DNA from: Neoechinorhynchus agilis
Lineage: Eukaryota; Acanthocephala
Assembly (NCBI GenBank): GCA_051530055.1
Contig: CM121341.1
Coordinates: forward strand, 18,724,001-18,788,000
Direction: 5' to 3'
Length of the DNA: 64,000 bases
The number at the start of each line of letters is the position of its first letter. Positions within the stretch are counted from its first letter, which is position 1. A program made the position numbers and the translations under genes. Shown piece after piece: positions 1 through 10,199 of the stretch. Below the pieces are notes generated by a model. The model searched no databases. It saw nothing but the letters and a program-made list of their open reading frames with translations, and was not told the DNA's origin.

Positions 1-517
1 GATTATGCCTAAGAGTTGTTGTGATTGTACTGGATGGCACGAATTACTTTGATAAGGATGCTATCCTAGTGGAAAGTTTGGTATTATTGAATGACAACGT
101 TTTAGCTCATTTTGTAGGACAGTCATTTAACGATTTTATTTGAAATAATATCGTGCGAAAGGCAAAAAACTTTATGAAAACAGAAATTACGGCTCAAAAA
201 CGAGAGGAAAAGTTCTGACTAATACTTGATCTAAAAGCAACAAATTCGTGACAAATCCTCAAGGCCAAATATCACGAAATCGATTGGCAAAATTTCACAA
301 ATATTTACACTAAAAATTATATGTGATTTATTGCTTCCAATGTGTATTACAAACAATATCGATCACCTAAATATTGATTGTTTTCTTACGACCATGTTGC
401 GCAAAGCATTTATCCTAGGAATATTGGCGAACCCTCTAATCCATATTGGCCATTCCCGAATCTCCGACTACTCTCTTCATCATTTTCAAACGCTACTGTC
501 GCACATTTCAGTAAACA
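1..517. other. Leading stretch without a recognisable gene
   Basis: AT-rich sequence with only short accidental reading frames. It lies directly upstream of the first clear coding region and presumably contains its promoter, but I see no convincing TATA box, repeat or RNA gene. Confidence 0.5.
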
Positions 518-1711
518 ATGAATTTAAAAGGCGTCGGCAAAACAGATTCGTCTAAAAATGTACCAATAAAAACCGAAGCTCGTAAAAGTGGTACTAATAA
601 AGACATTAGCGAGTTGGCACCACGGGATAAACATTTAAAATTTGCAAGTCGAAAGGTAAAGACAGAAACGTTTTACGATTCGACGAAAAGATACATTGAA
701 GTGTACAACGAAGAAGATGCGCAGCGAGTAATAGGAAAGCTCCGATTGTATTCAGAACAAGAAAATGCTGAAAAAATGAAGCATTATCTTGAAATTGTAA
801 AGAACTCGCGGCTTGTATACGATATAGCGATGGCGACCTGTGGAGTCAATTGGTTGAGAGATAAGTTTTACAAATACCTGTTTGTCTGCTACGAGTTACC
901 TGATTGGCTTAACGATAGTGAAATTCCAGAGCAATTGTCCGTTGTTAAGATTCCAGATGCTCGAGAGTCTTATATTGCGGACATTGATCCGACGGCAAGA
1001 CCTGCTGAGCGTACGTTGAAAAGAATTTCGGCTCGCGAGTACATAAAGCTTGCACAAATTAAGTGCCCGATTGAAACTTCAACTTCTTTTAAAGATCCAT
1101 ATGAGGACGATGACTGCGAAATCTACAATATTGATCAAGTTAGAAAGAAACCTTCTCAGGATTTCATAAAAGATATAGAAGAGAAACTAACAAGGATTGA
1201 CGTGGAAAAAATTCAACCATTTAGATTTATTGATATTCTAAGGCAAAAGAAAGATCTATCGTATGGAGATAAACTCTTCATTCGGGAGTATGATCGAAGA
1301 CAAAAGGAGGCTGAAAAGGAAAGGCTGCTTAAAGAGAACGATAGGTTCATAATGGAATGCACCATTCGAAAATATAAATACGATGCCAATGGTGTCAATG
1401 CAAGAGAGCTCGATCCAAGAGTTGCGGAGGAGAAGCAAAACTTCGACAATTTTACGAATAATGTGAAGACGTATATCTACGACGGTGGATTCCCGATAAC
1501 AAGAATAATCGAATATATGACCGACTTTTGCGATTTATCTGAGATGCTGACATTTGAGAACAACAACCCAAATTTGGAAAAAGACCTCCAGCTCTTGTGG
1601 AAACGGAGATGCAAACTAGATTACGATATGGAGATGCCAACAAAGGGCAATTGTTGGAAAGCGACCTATATTAACCACTGGCGCTTCTTACATTCAACTA
1701 ACGAAAATTAA
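518..1711 (+). CDS. Hypothetical 397-aa charged helical protein
   Basis: An uninterrupted reading frame of 397 codons in an AT-rich region, much longer than expected by chance, with a polyadenylation-type AATAAA about 100 bases after the stop. I do not recognise the family. The product is rich in Lys, Glu, Asp and Arg; residues about 230-330 look helical and coiled-coil-like (for example a KEAEKERLLKEND stretch). The final third has a Trp/Tyr-rich end (NCWKATYINHWRF). There is no signal peptide and no membrane segment, so it should be cytosolic or nuclear. The first ATG of the frame is used as the start; a second ATG is not far downstream. No intron is evident. It could be a lineage-specific structural or cytoskeletal protein, but that is only a guess. 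Confidence 0.7.
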   Translation: MNLKGVGKTDSSKNVPIKTEARKSGTNKDISELAPRDKHLKFASRKVKTETFYDSTKRYIEVYNEEDAQRVIGKLRLYSEQENAEKMKHYLEIVKNSRLVYDIAMATCGVNWLRDKFYKYLFVCYELPDWLNDSEIPEQLSVVKIPDARESYIADIDPTARPAERTLKRISAREYIKLAQIKCPIETSTSFKDPYEDDDCEIYNIDQVRKKPSQDFIKDIEEKLTRIDVEKIQPFRFIDILRQKKDLSYGDKLFIREYDRRQKEAEKERLLKENDRFIMECTIRKYKYDANGVNARELDPRVAEEKQNFDNFTNNVKTYIYDGGFPITRIIEYMTDFCDLSEMLTFENNNPNLEKDLQLLWKRRCKLDYDMEMPTKGNCWKATYINHWRFLHSTNEN

Positions 1712-1807
1712 TCCGTTGATGCTCCCATAATTGTCTGTGGCGGCGAAAAGGGTTATTATATTAATTCTTTTCTAGGTGCCACTGATTCCAAGAAAATGAG
1801 GGGTTCA

Positions 1808-1813
1808 AATAAA
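1808..1813 (+). terminator. AATAAA polyadenylation-type signal
   Basis: AATAAA about 97 bases downstream of the stop of the 397-aa ORF, the expected place for a 3'-end processing signal. The match is short and could be chance in AT-rich DNA. Confidence 0.35.
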
Positions 1814-2560
1814 TAGTGATTTGCCTTAATCACTAGTAAGATTCGATTGTGAAAATAATCAAGCTCCAAATAAAATTAGTTATATAGTTACTGACTTAGA
1901 ATTATGATATGAGAAAAGGTATTATAAAGTAGGTAGAATATCATCTTTTGACTAGAGCCTTGCGGTTGGCTATCGATTTTACCGGGAATCATAAACAAGT
2001 GTTTCAGATTTAGTTATCGACGACAATAACATGAGGGTATTAATGCCTCTAAAGGATATATGATCCCAATTCGTTTGTTAAAATATTACTAAATTTTTTG
2101 CATATTTTACCTATAATGATGTATTTTATGCTTCATTTAAGTAAGCGAAATCGTCTTTTTCCCTCAACCGAAGGGAAGCTTTGGGACTACACGAACTTGC
2201 GATTTAATTTTTTTATCTTCCAAGCAAATTAACTCAACTGCAAGATTTATGTGCTCTCGTTTCGCGGACTCCGTACAAACCGACCGATTTGGTTGCACAC
2301 TAATATAATAATCTAATAAAAGAGACCATTGTTAATGTAATAGATCACGAGGTCAAAACTTTGTTAACCCTTTCGGTAGAAATATAATTTAGAGATAGCG
2401 CTCTTACTGAGTACAAATATTAACAAGCCTAAATAAGTGTAAAGTTATATAACTGTAACGGATAGACTAATATCTAAGCTCACCCTGAAATATATATTAC
2501 AAATCAATCCCATTAGAGAATCCTAACGGAAGCTATTCCGTGCGAAAAGGAAGTACTTAG
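1814..2560. other. AT-rich intergenic stretch, nothing recognised
   Basis: No reading frame, tandem repeat or RNA gene that I can support. It separates the 397-aa ORF from a block of retroelement debris. Confidence 0.4.
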
Positions 2561-3340
2561 AAGTGAAGAGTTGGTGGGAATCAAAAAATGTAAAGAGAAT
2601 AAATTTAACGCTTCAAAGCGGCAGACAAAGCTTCCAAAGGGGATTCCAAGAAACAGGAAACAGTTTTACAGAAATCGGCTAATAAAGCACCCACGGAGGA
2701 GAATGCAGTTTTTGCAGATTCCACCAGTATGTCAAACTCAAACGAAGATTTATTGGGAATGGGCAGGTTTCAAAAGACTTCGAATACTTCAGCGATTGTT
2801 AGGGACTTGGTGCCGCCCTCGGAGTATATGCAGTCGGGAGTACTTAATGATCTTTAAAGTATTATGGAGGAGTATGACTTGACCCAAATGACAACCAACA
2901 ACCGAATCAACCAAAGGACTAAGGCGTCCCCTATATGCGACGCGCAAGTTCTTCGCCCGAAGCTTGTGTTAAATCATCAATAAAGTTTCGAAGTGCGAAG
3001 CAGATCACATACTGCGCAGCACGAAGAGACTTGAAATAACGGGAAATCGCCGACGAGGAAGGCCGAGGAAACAATGGGTGGATTGCATCAAACCGGATAA
3101 ATTGGTTGTCGAGGGAACTGCAACATCTCGAGATAGAGAAAAATGCGTTAGAAGAAGATGACATTAAGATTTTGATAAAAGGTAGCGATAGAAAAAGCGG
3201 TTCACCTCCAGCAATTACTAAATTAGCTAAGGTTGCACAAAAGGTCGAAGAAACATCTGAACGAGTAGGAAGAAGAGCAAAAGGAGAAGCAAATAACTAT
3301 AAGGAAATGAAATCGACCTCAGTCGTGGTACGTCTTCTCC
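2560..3340 (+). mobile_element. Retroelement debris with an RTE-like LINE C-terminal tail
   Basis: Between about 2990 and 3165 the plus strand reads, across the frame, a peptide containing NRRRGRPRKQWVDC followed by a RDREK block. This RRRGRPxKRWxD...DRxxW pattern is the usual C-terminal end of RTE-type and related LINE polyproteins. The DNA before it (2571-2880) encodes short Lys/Asn-rich pieces that I cannot place, and 3106-3498 holds another short charged frame. Everything here is fragmentary with frames changing, so it is a decayed copy rather than an active gene. Confidence 0.45.
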
Positions 3341-3479
3341 CTCTGCCAACAATTCCTTACCGGTGTGAACACTACCCGTCGTGTGATACCCTCCTTCTTC
3401 AAGTATATAAATCGCAATATTTTTATGACTTGTATACGGCTATCCAATGTTGCCAACATTTTCGCCTCCGACGCTCACC

Positions 3480-5400
3480 AGTGCCACAATATTCTTAGTA
3501 TCACTCAGCTGCCTACTCAAAACTCGTTCTTATGGTTGTCAGTCACTTACCCAAACACTAAATTTTATATTCGCTCCCGGACTTCTCCCTTTGGGATAAT
3601 CAGTCCTTCGAGATCGAAAACTTGTATCGATTCCTCCCTTACCTTATCATGCACGACAATCAAGGCAACCTCAACCAATCGCTACCATACTCTTTGCCTC
3701 TCAGAATTCATCGAAATCCACTTCTTAGCTAGAATTCGCATGATGTCGCTCATAAAATCCGCAAATTCACACCATTTCCTCATCGCAAGGGAATTCAGTG
3801 AACTATTTCCTCTTTCATCCTTCTCCGAGGTGCGTCAACTTATTGACTTCGCAACACGTCTTCACACTCGCCCGGCAAAGTATTCACTATCATCGACACC
3901 TACTCATCCGCCTCTAAACACCATCCCCCGCAAACTCTGACCACTCTTCTGTCCTTATCACTCCCTCCACCTAACCTCAACGTCAAGAATCACTTCGCTA
4001 AATGGGGTCTTTGGCGGTCTTCCCTAACCTCAATCATAAAATATTCTCTGACTTCGACAAAAATCAAAGAAATTCATTCGAATATCCAACGGTGACCACC
4101 ATAATCGAACTCTTACACCAGCCAACCCCCGTAAAACTACATCCCCCTTCAAGCTCTTTAAAACAGCCATTTCCCTCTATTCTTTTCAATGATATAAGAA
4201 GTCTGTTACCAAAAATAGATCAACTTTCACTTTTTTGCCACTACCACCAACGCAGACATTTTGCTCATTGTGGAAACATTACTGCACTCCTTCAATTCCG
4301 ACACCGCCTTGATCCCTGCCAACACCTCCTTCCACTCGTACAGACGAACGCGCGGGAGATGGAGTCTTTGTTTTCATTGGGCCCGACTTCCCTCTATCCC
4401 TCAATTCCTTACCAATCCCCATATTTAGAGTACATCTACATATTGCTCTCTCTAACTTCGATCAGGCAGCCGAAATTTAACCATTATCGGTATCTATCGT
4501 CCTCCCACAGCTGATCTACAAATGGCATCACAGGATATTGATGCGCTGATAGCAAATCTTCACTCTCTTGGTCTTGAACATCTAATCATTCTTGGTGATT
4601 TCAATAATCTTCCTACATCACTATATCTCCTTGACTTCGTCCATTTAGTAAAATTTCCCAGCCGCCAAAACTCACATCTCGATAAAATCTTTACTAACAT
4701 CTACAAATATAAGGATGCTAAAAAACTACCTCCGATCTCATCCTCAGACCATTGCGCAATAATCCTTCCTCCCTCCGCTCCTCCCCAACGTGTGCGATCA
4801 TCCCCCTTTACGGTCTGGAATAAGGAAGATCAACACATTTTGGCATTTATCGAATTAGTCTCGCGTAATCTTTCTTCACACAGAAAATCTATTTTTCACC
4901 CCAACCCCATGGAGACTGTTTTCTCTAACTAATACACTCTCCTCTTGCATGACTGCAGCTATTGCTAGGAAACCCATTAGCCTTTCCAACCGAGACCCAC
5001 CTTGGATGTCCCCTTTCTTGAAAATGCTCCAAATAAAGGTAATTAAAGCATACCACGCATGCAATCCTGATTTCCACCGCCTTCAATCCTCTCTTACCCA
5101 TTAGATTCTCAACTCGTGCAAGACCTTTCTTGCTCATAAACTCACCTCCTCTCCCACTCACCTCTGGTGGAAAAACACGAAAAGTGCCCTATGCATAGAA
5201 AGACAAAAACCCTTCTCCGAACTCCTTGCTGCACTAAACTCTATCAATGCGCATATTTGTGACTCTCATTCGAACAAAAACAAACTATCATCTCCTTCCA
5301 GAACTATGCCATCGTATTCCTCGCACAGCGCTCTTTCTCCGCTCTTTCTTCCCCGCGGCTCAATTCTCCAAATGCGAATTGATTCGAAGGAAAGAACCCA
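3480..5400 (+). mobile_element. CR1-like LINE, 5' half with endonuclease domain (decayed)
   Basis: The plus strand encodes, in several frames, the apurinic-type endonuclease of a CR1-like LINE. The best piece (4522-4932) has ILGDFNNL, a SHLDKIFTN block and SSDHCAI, the conserved GDFN and SDH motifs of this endonuclease. Downstream (about 4940-5090) the frame continues into SNRDPPW, found at the same relative place in the longer copy at 60 kb. The upstream part (3500-3660) matches another fragment at 22100-22520, so these three are one family. Multiple stops and frame changes mark it as dead. The reverse transcriptase half is missing: the copy ends near 5400 in unrelated sequence. Confidence 0.7.
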
Positions 5401-5470
5401 AGGCAACATCAACTAGCAACTGACATTCCCCTATTTGAACAATTAAACGTGTTATTCTTTTACTCCCAAT

Positions 5471-5733
5471 ATTATCAGATATTACACTTTCGGTGAGAAT
5501 AATCCCGGTCATTACATATTTTATTTACTCGAAATATTTCGCGAGGTATCCTCGCCTCTTCAGTCATTGTTAAAGTGTTATATTCGCCGAATCACTTTTA
5601 CAATGACTGAAGAGGCGAGGATACCTCGCGAAATATTTCGAATAAATAAAATATGTAATGACCGGGATTATTCTCACCGAAAGTGTAATTTTATTATCCC
5701 GAAGGACTTTCTATCGATGATTATTAGATATTA
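5471..5733. repeat. Palindromic insertion with hammerhead-like core and target duplication (hairpin 1)
   Basis: Two inverted arms of roughly 95 bases (about 5483-5578 and 5596-5690) meet at a short centre. Each arm holds a CTGAAGA block (5607-5613 on the plus strand), a GC-rich self-complementary stem with an ATA loop, then GAAA (5630-5633): the core arrangement of a hammerhead ribozyme. The element is bounded by near-identical 14-base direct repeats (5471-5484 and 5720-5733, one C/T difference), as expected of a target-site duplication. It therefore looks like one inserted unit, not chance. PLE terminal repeats are known to carry hammerhead motifs, so a head-to-head pair of PLE terminal repeats is the likely origin. 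Confidence 0.7.
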
Positions 5734-5916
5734 TAACTGGAAATGAACAGACCAACTTTCACACCCGATCGGACGCGCAGTCCACTCCAAAATCAATCGC
5801 CGCACTATTTTAACCGATTATGTGGTTTGAGTGTTCGCGAGGCCTACTTTGAAGAATAAAACGTGTTATTATATATACGGCCAATCGCAATCAATCTCCT
5901 GACTTTCGCCGTTTGT

Positions 5917-6155
5917 ATAAAGTAATATTTGTTTTGTGCGGACACCCAGACGTTTTTTATTATGCAAATTTTCGGAGAGCAAAGTCTCCCTCTTCAGGCT
6001 TTTGGTCATTGTTTGCAAGTTTTTTCTGCAAACAATGACCAAAAGCCTGAAGAGGGAGACTTTGCTCTCCGAAAATTTGCATAATAAAAAACGTCTGGGT
6101 GTCCGCACAAAACAAATCTCGTTTCACCCAACAGTAATAATGAATAAAGTAATAT
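5917..6155. repeat. Palindromic insertion with hammerhead-like core and target duplication (hairpin 2)
   Basis: Inverted arms of about 90 bases (5929-6018 and 6027-6116) are essentially perfect, separated by about 8 bases. The right arm has CTGAAGA at 6047-6053, a GGAGA/TCTCC stem and GAAA at 6071-6074. Identical 12-base direct repeats (ATAAAGTAATAT at 5917-5928 and 6144-6155) flank it. Because it is a palindrome, the same peptide can be read on both strands here; those frames are artefacts. The near-perfect arms suggest a recent event, or one kept alike by conversion. Confidence 0.75.
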
Positions 6156-6289
6156 ATTTGAAGGTTGAATTATTCATGTTTGTTTATGGCAGAAATATTG
6201 AAGGATTTTTTATCTCACAAAATATTTGTTGCCCACAAAAACCTTCTTTCCTCCAAAATTCCTTCATGTGACAATTTAGCTTGGTGGCG

Positions 6290-7870
6290 GGACGTTATAG
6301 ATTCTCTTTATCTACGCAACCCCGATCCCTTCCCAATATTGTCTTATTCTGAACTGAAACATGTCCTACCCACAACTGACATTTCTGTTAACTCTCCAAT
6401 ACTCTCGTTAGTTTCATCATATGAAGTTCTCTAACATCTCAAGAAATTACCTTGACAACACTGGCAAATTTGTTTGTGATCGAACGAAGCGCAGATCAGT
6501 GGATGATGTCGACATTACTAAGCGATCGGATTACTTATGAGTTGGCAGAGAAGGATGATAATGAGGAATGCCGTATATAAATGAATTCCGCTCTTCGCAC
6601 TGTAATTGCTAGACGCTAATTTAGAGGGTTTAGCGCCTACATTCGAGGACCATTGCTTTTTCTCCAGTAATGACCAATGATCAAGAAGCATAAGATGCCC
6701 ACGGTTCGCATCATAGGGATAACTGGATTATTGCTGAAGTGCATGCCGATCATTTCCGCGGTGGATGTCCCTGGGTATCGGGTCTCAAAGCTGTTATCTA
6801 TGACCTATGTACAAAATGCAGAGGGACTGATTGAATCCCTGCATTCCCGGCGAGAGAATTTAAATAACTGTCGATTAATATCTTTTAATTTTGAGCCTTA
6901 TACACAAATGTCGACGACGATGCGGCTTCAAGAGCTATGGAGAAGAGATTGCTGAAGACGAAAGTAGAGCTCAACCTTCATGGTTTTGAGATAGCGGATG
7001 TTATATAGCTCATACCCTTGATCCTCGAATGCAATCTCTTCAGGTATGGAAATAGGTTCTATTGGTAAGTCCGAAGATTGGCTATGGGGAACAGCAGCCT
7101 TGCTCCAGTGTTGACCATTTTGTTCCTGGACGGTCTGGAGAGGCAGCACATTTTTCCACACATCGCTGAAAAGCGGATTTACCTGAGGTATTTAGACTAC
7201 GTGCTGAAGTGAATGAATTGGAACAGCGGCTCAATACAATGGACACACCCGGGCGGTTATGAGTGACGAGGGACAACCCGGCGGCTACTTACCCCTCCTC
7301 AGCTTGTGATTAAAGGCCGGCGATGCAACCATATTTAATTGGTACCGTAAGCCTTACAAGCAAGCCATAGTCATGCATCGAGAAGATCATCATCTTTGGG
7401 CGATGAGCGATCTATACTGCGATGCATAGGACGGCAAGGATTCGCTTATCTTCGCCGGAGGCTATAAGAACCGCTGTTGAGTTTTTAAACAGAATATTCG
7501 CTCAAAACGGCTATGGGAATCGGGAAATTAAGAGGCTTCAACGCCGAGCAGGATCAGTTGGCGGACGCTCGAAGAAGAAGAAAAATAATTGTGATTCCTT
7601 ACCGATATTCATTATTTCATTTATTAGCGAGTAAGTTACGAGCGACATCACGAGGCTCCTAAAAGAGGCAGATCTGAAGGTTCGATTTATCCACTGGAGT
7701 GGTCCAACATTACGCCGAATCCTAACAAGAACAACCCACTACCAGGAAGCGCTATCATGCCTCATGTGCAAACATACTGGTGGTAATGTCCAAGGTCGGA
7801 CGACTCCGGAAAGGCCACTTTGCACGAGGTGTCGTCTATGCGACAACCTGTGCTCCACTAGCATGATCTT
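6290..7870 (+). mobile_element. Penelope-like element fragment (decayed)
   Basis: Short blocks in shifting frames resemble a Penelope-like reverse transcriptase and linker. About 6720-6800 reads PIISAVDVPGYRVSKLL, like the conserved xPIIS...P.YK.SKxL block of PLE reverse transcriptase. About 7560-7690 reads IIVIPYRY, then FIHWSGPTLRRIL and paired cysteines (CLMC, CTRCRLC), as in the PLE linker leading to the GIY-YIG region. Many stops interrupt it. Family assignment rests on these blocks only. Confidence 0.45.
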
Positions 7871-8580
7871 TTTGAAATAACGCTGCTATTTTAAAACTCA
7901 CGTTTCCACCGATGAATCCCAACATTCATGCTTTAAGATATGAGTTTAATGGATGAAACTAAAGGAAATCTACTTCTATCTAAGACTTGAACTTTTGACC
8001 TCTTTAAAAAAGCGTTAGATTCGACTCGGGCTCTACATTCATGGCCCGCACAGCCCCAAATGTCGCTTTAATAGGTAATCCAACACCATAGTTCAAGGAA
8101 ACCGATATGTCGTGATAATCTCCTCCATCAGCACGGACCTGATTATCATTAACGCATGTTATAAAATATCTAAGCCGATGAACATACCCGGATGATGAGT
8201 ACCATACTATTGGTGGCTGGTATTATCAAGTACCGGACGGCAGTTAAATTGCAGCAGTCAGTAATACTGAGTGCATTGCAGATTTCATCCTTAAGAGATA
8301 TAACGATGGATTGAATTATTGAGTTAGTGATCTTATTGTTGGCCATAATGAGATGAACGATAGTAGATACCTAAGGAAAGAAAATCGCTTTGCTATATTC
8401 CCTTGTGCAAAGCAGCAAACAGTCAATAAATCTTATTGAACATCAACCGAACTGTTTTATAAACATTTGAGCAAACATAGATCTTTATCCTCGGCTCGAT
8501 GTGCATCAATGAATCAAATGTTTGAGTGTGAAAGTGTACTATTTATATATTGAAACAGTCTCGACCAAATCTTACCAACA
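7870..8580. other. No gene recognised
   Basis: AT-rich sequence with no coding frame, tandem repeat or RNA gene that I can support. Probably further decayed repeat DNA. Confidence 0.35.
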
Positions 8581-8660
8581 GTCACACCACCGCTCTGGAT
8601 CCCTTAGCTGCCGTCCTGGTGTAATGTTCGAAAGAACGGATGCAGCGTTCCCCCGTAGTC
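8581..8660 (-). repeat. Dispersed 3'-end fragment of the RPDG-domain RT element
   Basis: About 75 bases containing ACCACCGCTCTGGAT and GAAAGAACGGATGCAGCG. The same block recurs at 19575-19650, where it lies just 3' of the coding remains of the RT element on the minus strand, at 33531-33600 in the opposite orientation, and in part at 30496-30540. It therefore looks like the conserved 3' end of that element family, left behind by severe 5' truncation. Confidence 0.6.
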
Positions 8661-8737
8661 ATATTCAAAATAAGTTAGATTTTGCGACACTTATATAGAC
8701 ACGTTTTATTGATTAAGGAAAACGATCCATACACTTG

Positions 8738-9175
8738 CTAACATCTATCTTTGCTGAAGGTGTCTGGATGTCGGATGTTGAAGGCAAGGAAGGTGGGACT
8801 TGTCTTTGAAGGATTTTTAATGTATGTGAATGTGGGGAAAGATTATATATCCAAGATGACTTTTATTGAAATATTTCGTCCAATCACGCTGGACTTCAGT
8901 CAATTATTGCTTGTAAGTTTTTAAATAGCAATAATTGACTGAAGAAGTCCAGCGTGATTGGACGAAATATTTCAATAAAAGTCATCTTGGAGTTTTAATG
9001 TGCGATCGGAAGCTTTGTACAGGAGATGACCGATTGGGAGTCTTTCCTTGTTCTCCGGTTGTTAAGGAAAGATTGGGCTTGGGGGAAGAAAGATTTTTAG
9101 AAGAGGGTGGTACGAGCGAGGGGGGATGAAAAAGGTTGGGGTTACGGAAAGGTTGGGGATCCTGAAGATGAACGC
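8738..9175 (-). mobile_element. CR1-like LINE 3' end, 5'-truncated and split by an insertion
   Basis: The reverse strand matches the 3' end of the larger LINE at 62870-63100, including the terminal GCTGAAGGTGTCTGGATG (8753-8770) and the C-terminal coding tail. The copy is interrupted at 8824-8992 by a palindromic insertion (annotated separately), and the LINE sequence resumes cleanly on the other side. Only the last 250 bases or so of the LINE are present, the usual 5' truncation. Confidence 0.75.
8815..9001. repeat. Palindromic insertion with hammerhead-like core inside a LINE tail (hairpin 3)
   Basis: Arms at about 8851-8912 and 8926-8990 are inverted copies differing mainly by a 3-base gap. 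The right arm has CTGAAGA (8939-8945), a GTCCA/TGGAC stem and GAAA (8964-8967). The unit is flanked by identical 9-base repeats TTTTAATGT (8815-8823 and 8993-9001). The uninterrupted LINE at 63 kb has this site only once, so the empty-site sequence is effectively visible in the same window. Confidence 0.8.
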
Positions 9176-9600
9176 AGTTCAAGCTTCGAAAATTAACAAT
9201 GAAAAACAAAACTCATGCTCGACTTTAAATGGATAATTGGGCGGACTGTTGTAGTGATGGAGAAGCAAAAAATCAATATCCTCTAGCTTTCGCCGTCTTA
9301 CGACTTCCTAGGGCGCATTTCCCCTTGTATTCGTTATAAAATTTCAAGGACGTTACCATGCTTAATTTGGTCGATATTGCGCTTTAAAATATTCGAAGTC
9401 CATGTTAGTCCTATAATGCGGACCATTCAGTCATCGTCAGTTTTTGAAACAAAACCCATTAAGACAATTTCATAATCCACAAAGAATAGAACCCATGTAC
9501 CTTTCGGTCCCAATAAAAACTCGAGTTCTGATTTGTTCAATGAATGCGGTTGTTGATTTTTGGAGTGTAAGTATGTTTCCAACCTACCGTGTGTGCAATT
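9176..9600. other. No gene recognised
   Basis: Intergenic AT-rich sequence between the LINE tail and a PLE fragment; no supported feature. Confidence 0.35.
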
Positions 9601-9639
9601 CTGGTACAGATACGTAGATGTTACTTTTATTCTTAGTCG

Positions 9640-9990
9640 ACAAATTCACAGAGACGGAAAAGTTCTGCTCCATGTTGAATTGAAAGCTCAGTAACATTCA
9701 ATGGACCGTCAACTCGGAGAATCACAATGTGATCCCTTTTTGGACGCTTTAATAACGCGACAAGAAGTAGAGTTTGCATCCACTGTATACAGGAAGATTG
9801 GTATACAGAGGAACATTGGCTTCACCGCCATCGCAATAGCACCCATTAAGTATAAAATGGTCAGGATTAAGTCGCTGTTTGATCTTTCCAACAACTATAG
9901 CTCCAACCAGGATTCCCTCATCAATGATTTAGCCTTCTATGGAAGGAAAGCAGTGTCCTAGGAGCCAAGACGAAGGGTTGTCATAAGCGC
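9640..9990 (+). mobile_element. Penelope-like element fragment, end of the reverse transcriptase domain
   Basis: An open stretch (9701-9961) reads DPFLDALITR, then FASTVYRK and a VRIKSLFD block. PLE reverse transcriptases end with LPFLDV...R....STSVYRKP followed by a short VRSLxxRA segment, so the order fits. The copy is truncated at both ends. Confidence 0.6.
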
Positions 9991-10024
9991 ATCATTCTTC
10001 GATGATGAGTAATGTACTGACAGG

Positions 10025-10105
10025 AAATCTTTTTTCTTTTTATATTGATGTGAATTAGCACTTTCGGTGGTCGGAGAAACTTTGTTTTACATCAGAGAAG
10101 TGATG
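10025..10105 (-). mobile_element. SINE 3' fragment
   Basis: Shares a block (CGGTGGTCGGAGAAAC, then ACATCAGAGAAGTGATGTTACC) with the 3' body of the SINE copies at 11816-12003 and 31095-31270. Only the tail is present. Confidence 0.5.
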
Positions 10106-10199
10106 TTACCATTTTTATTTTATATATTTTATAAAAAAAAATTTCTCTATCATAAATTTATTTGTATACAATTTATCTATGCATTGTTTACAACCTCTC

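Noticed and set aside
5869-6271. The same peptide readable on both strands
   Set aside because: A consequence of the perfect palindrome, not two genes.
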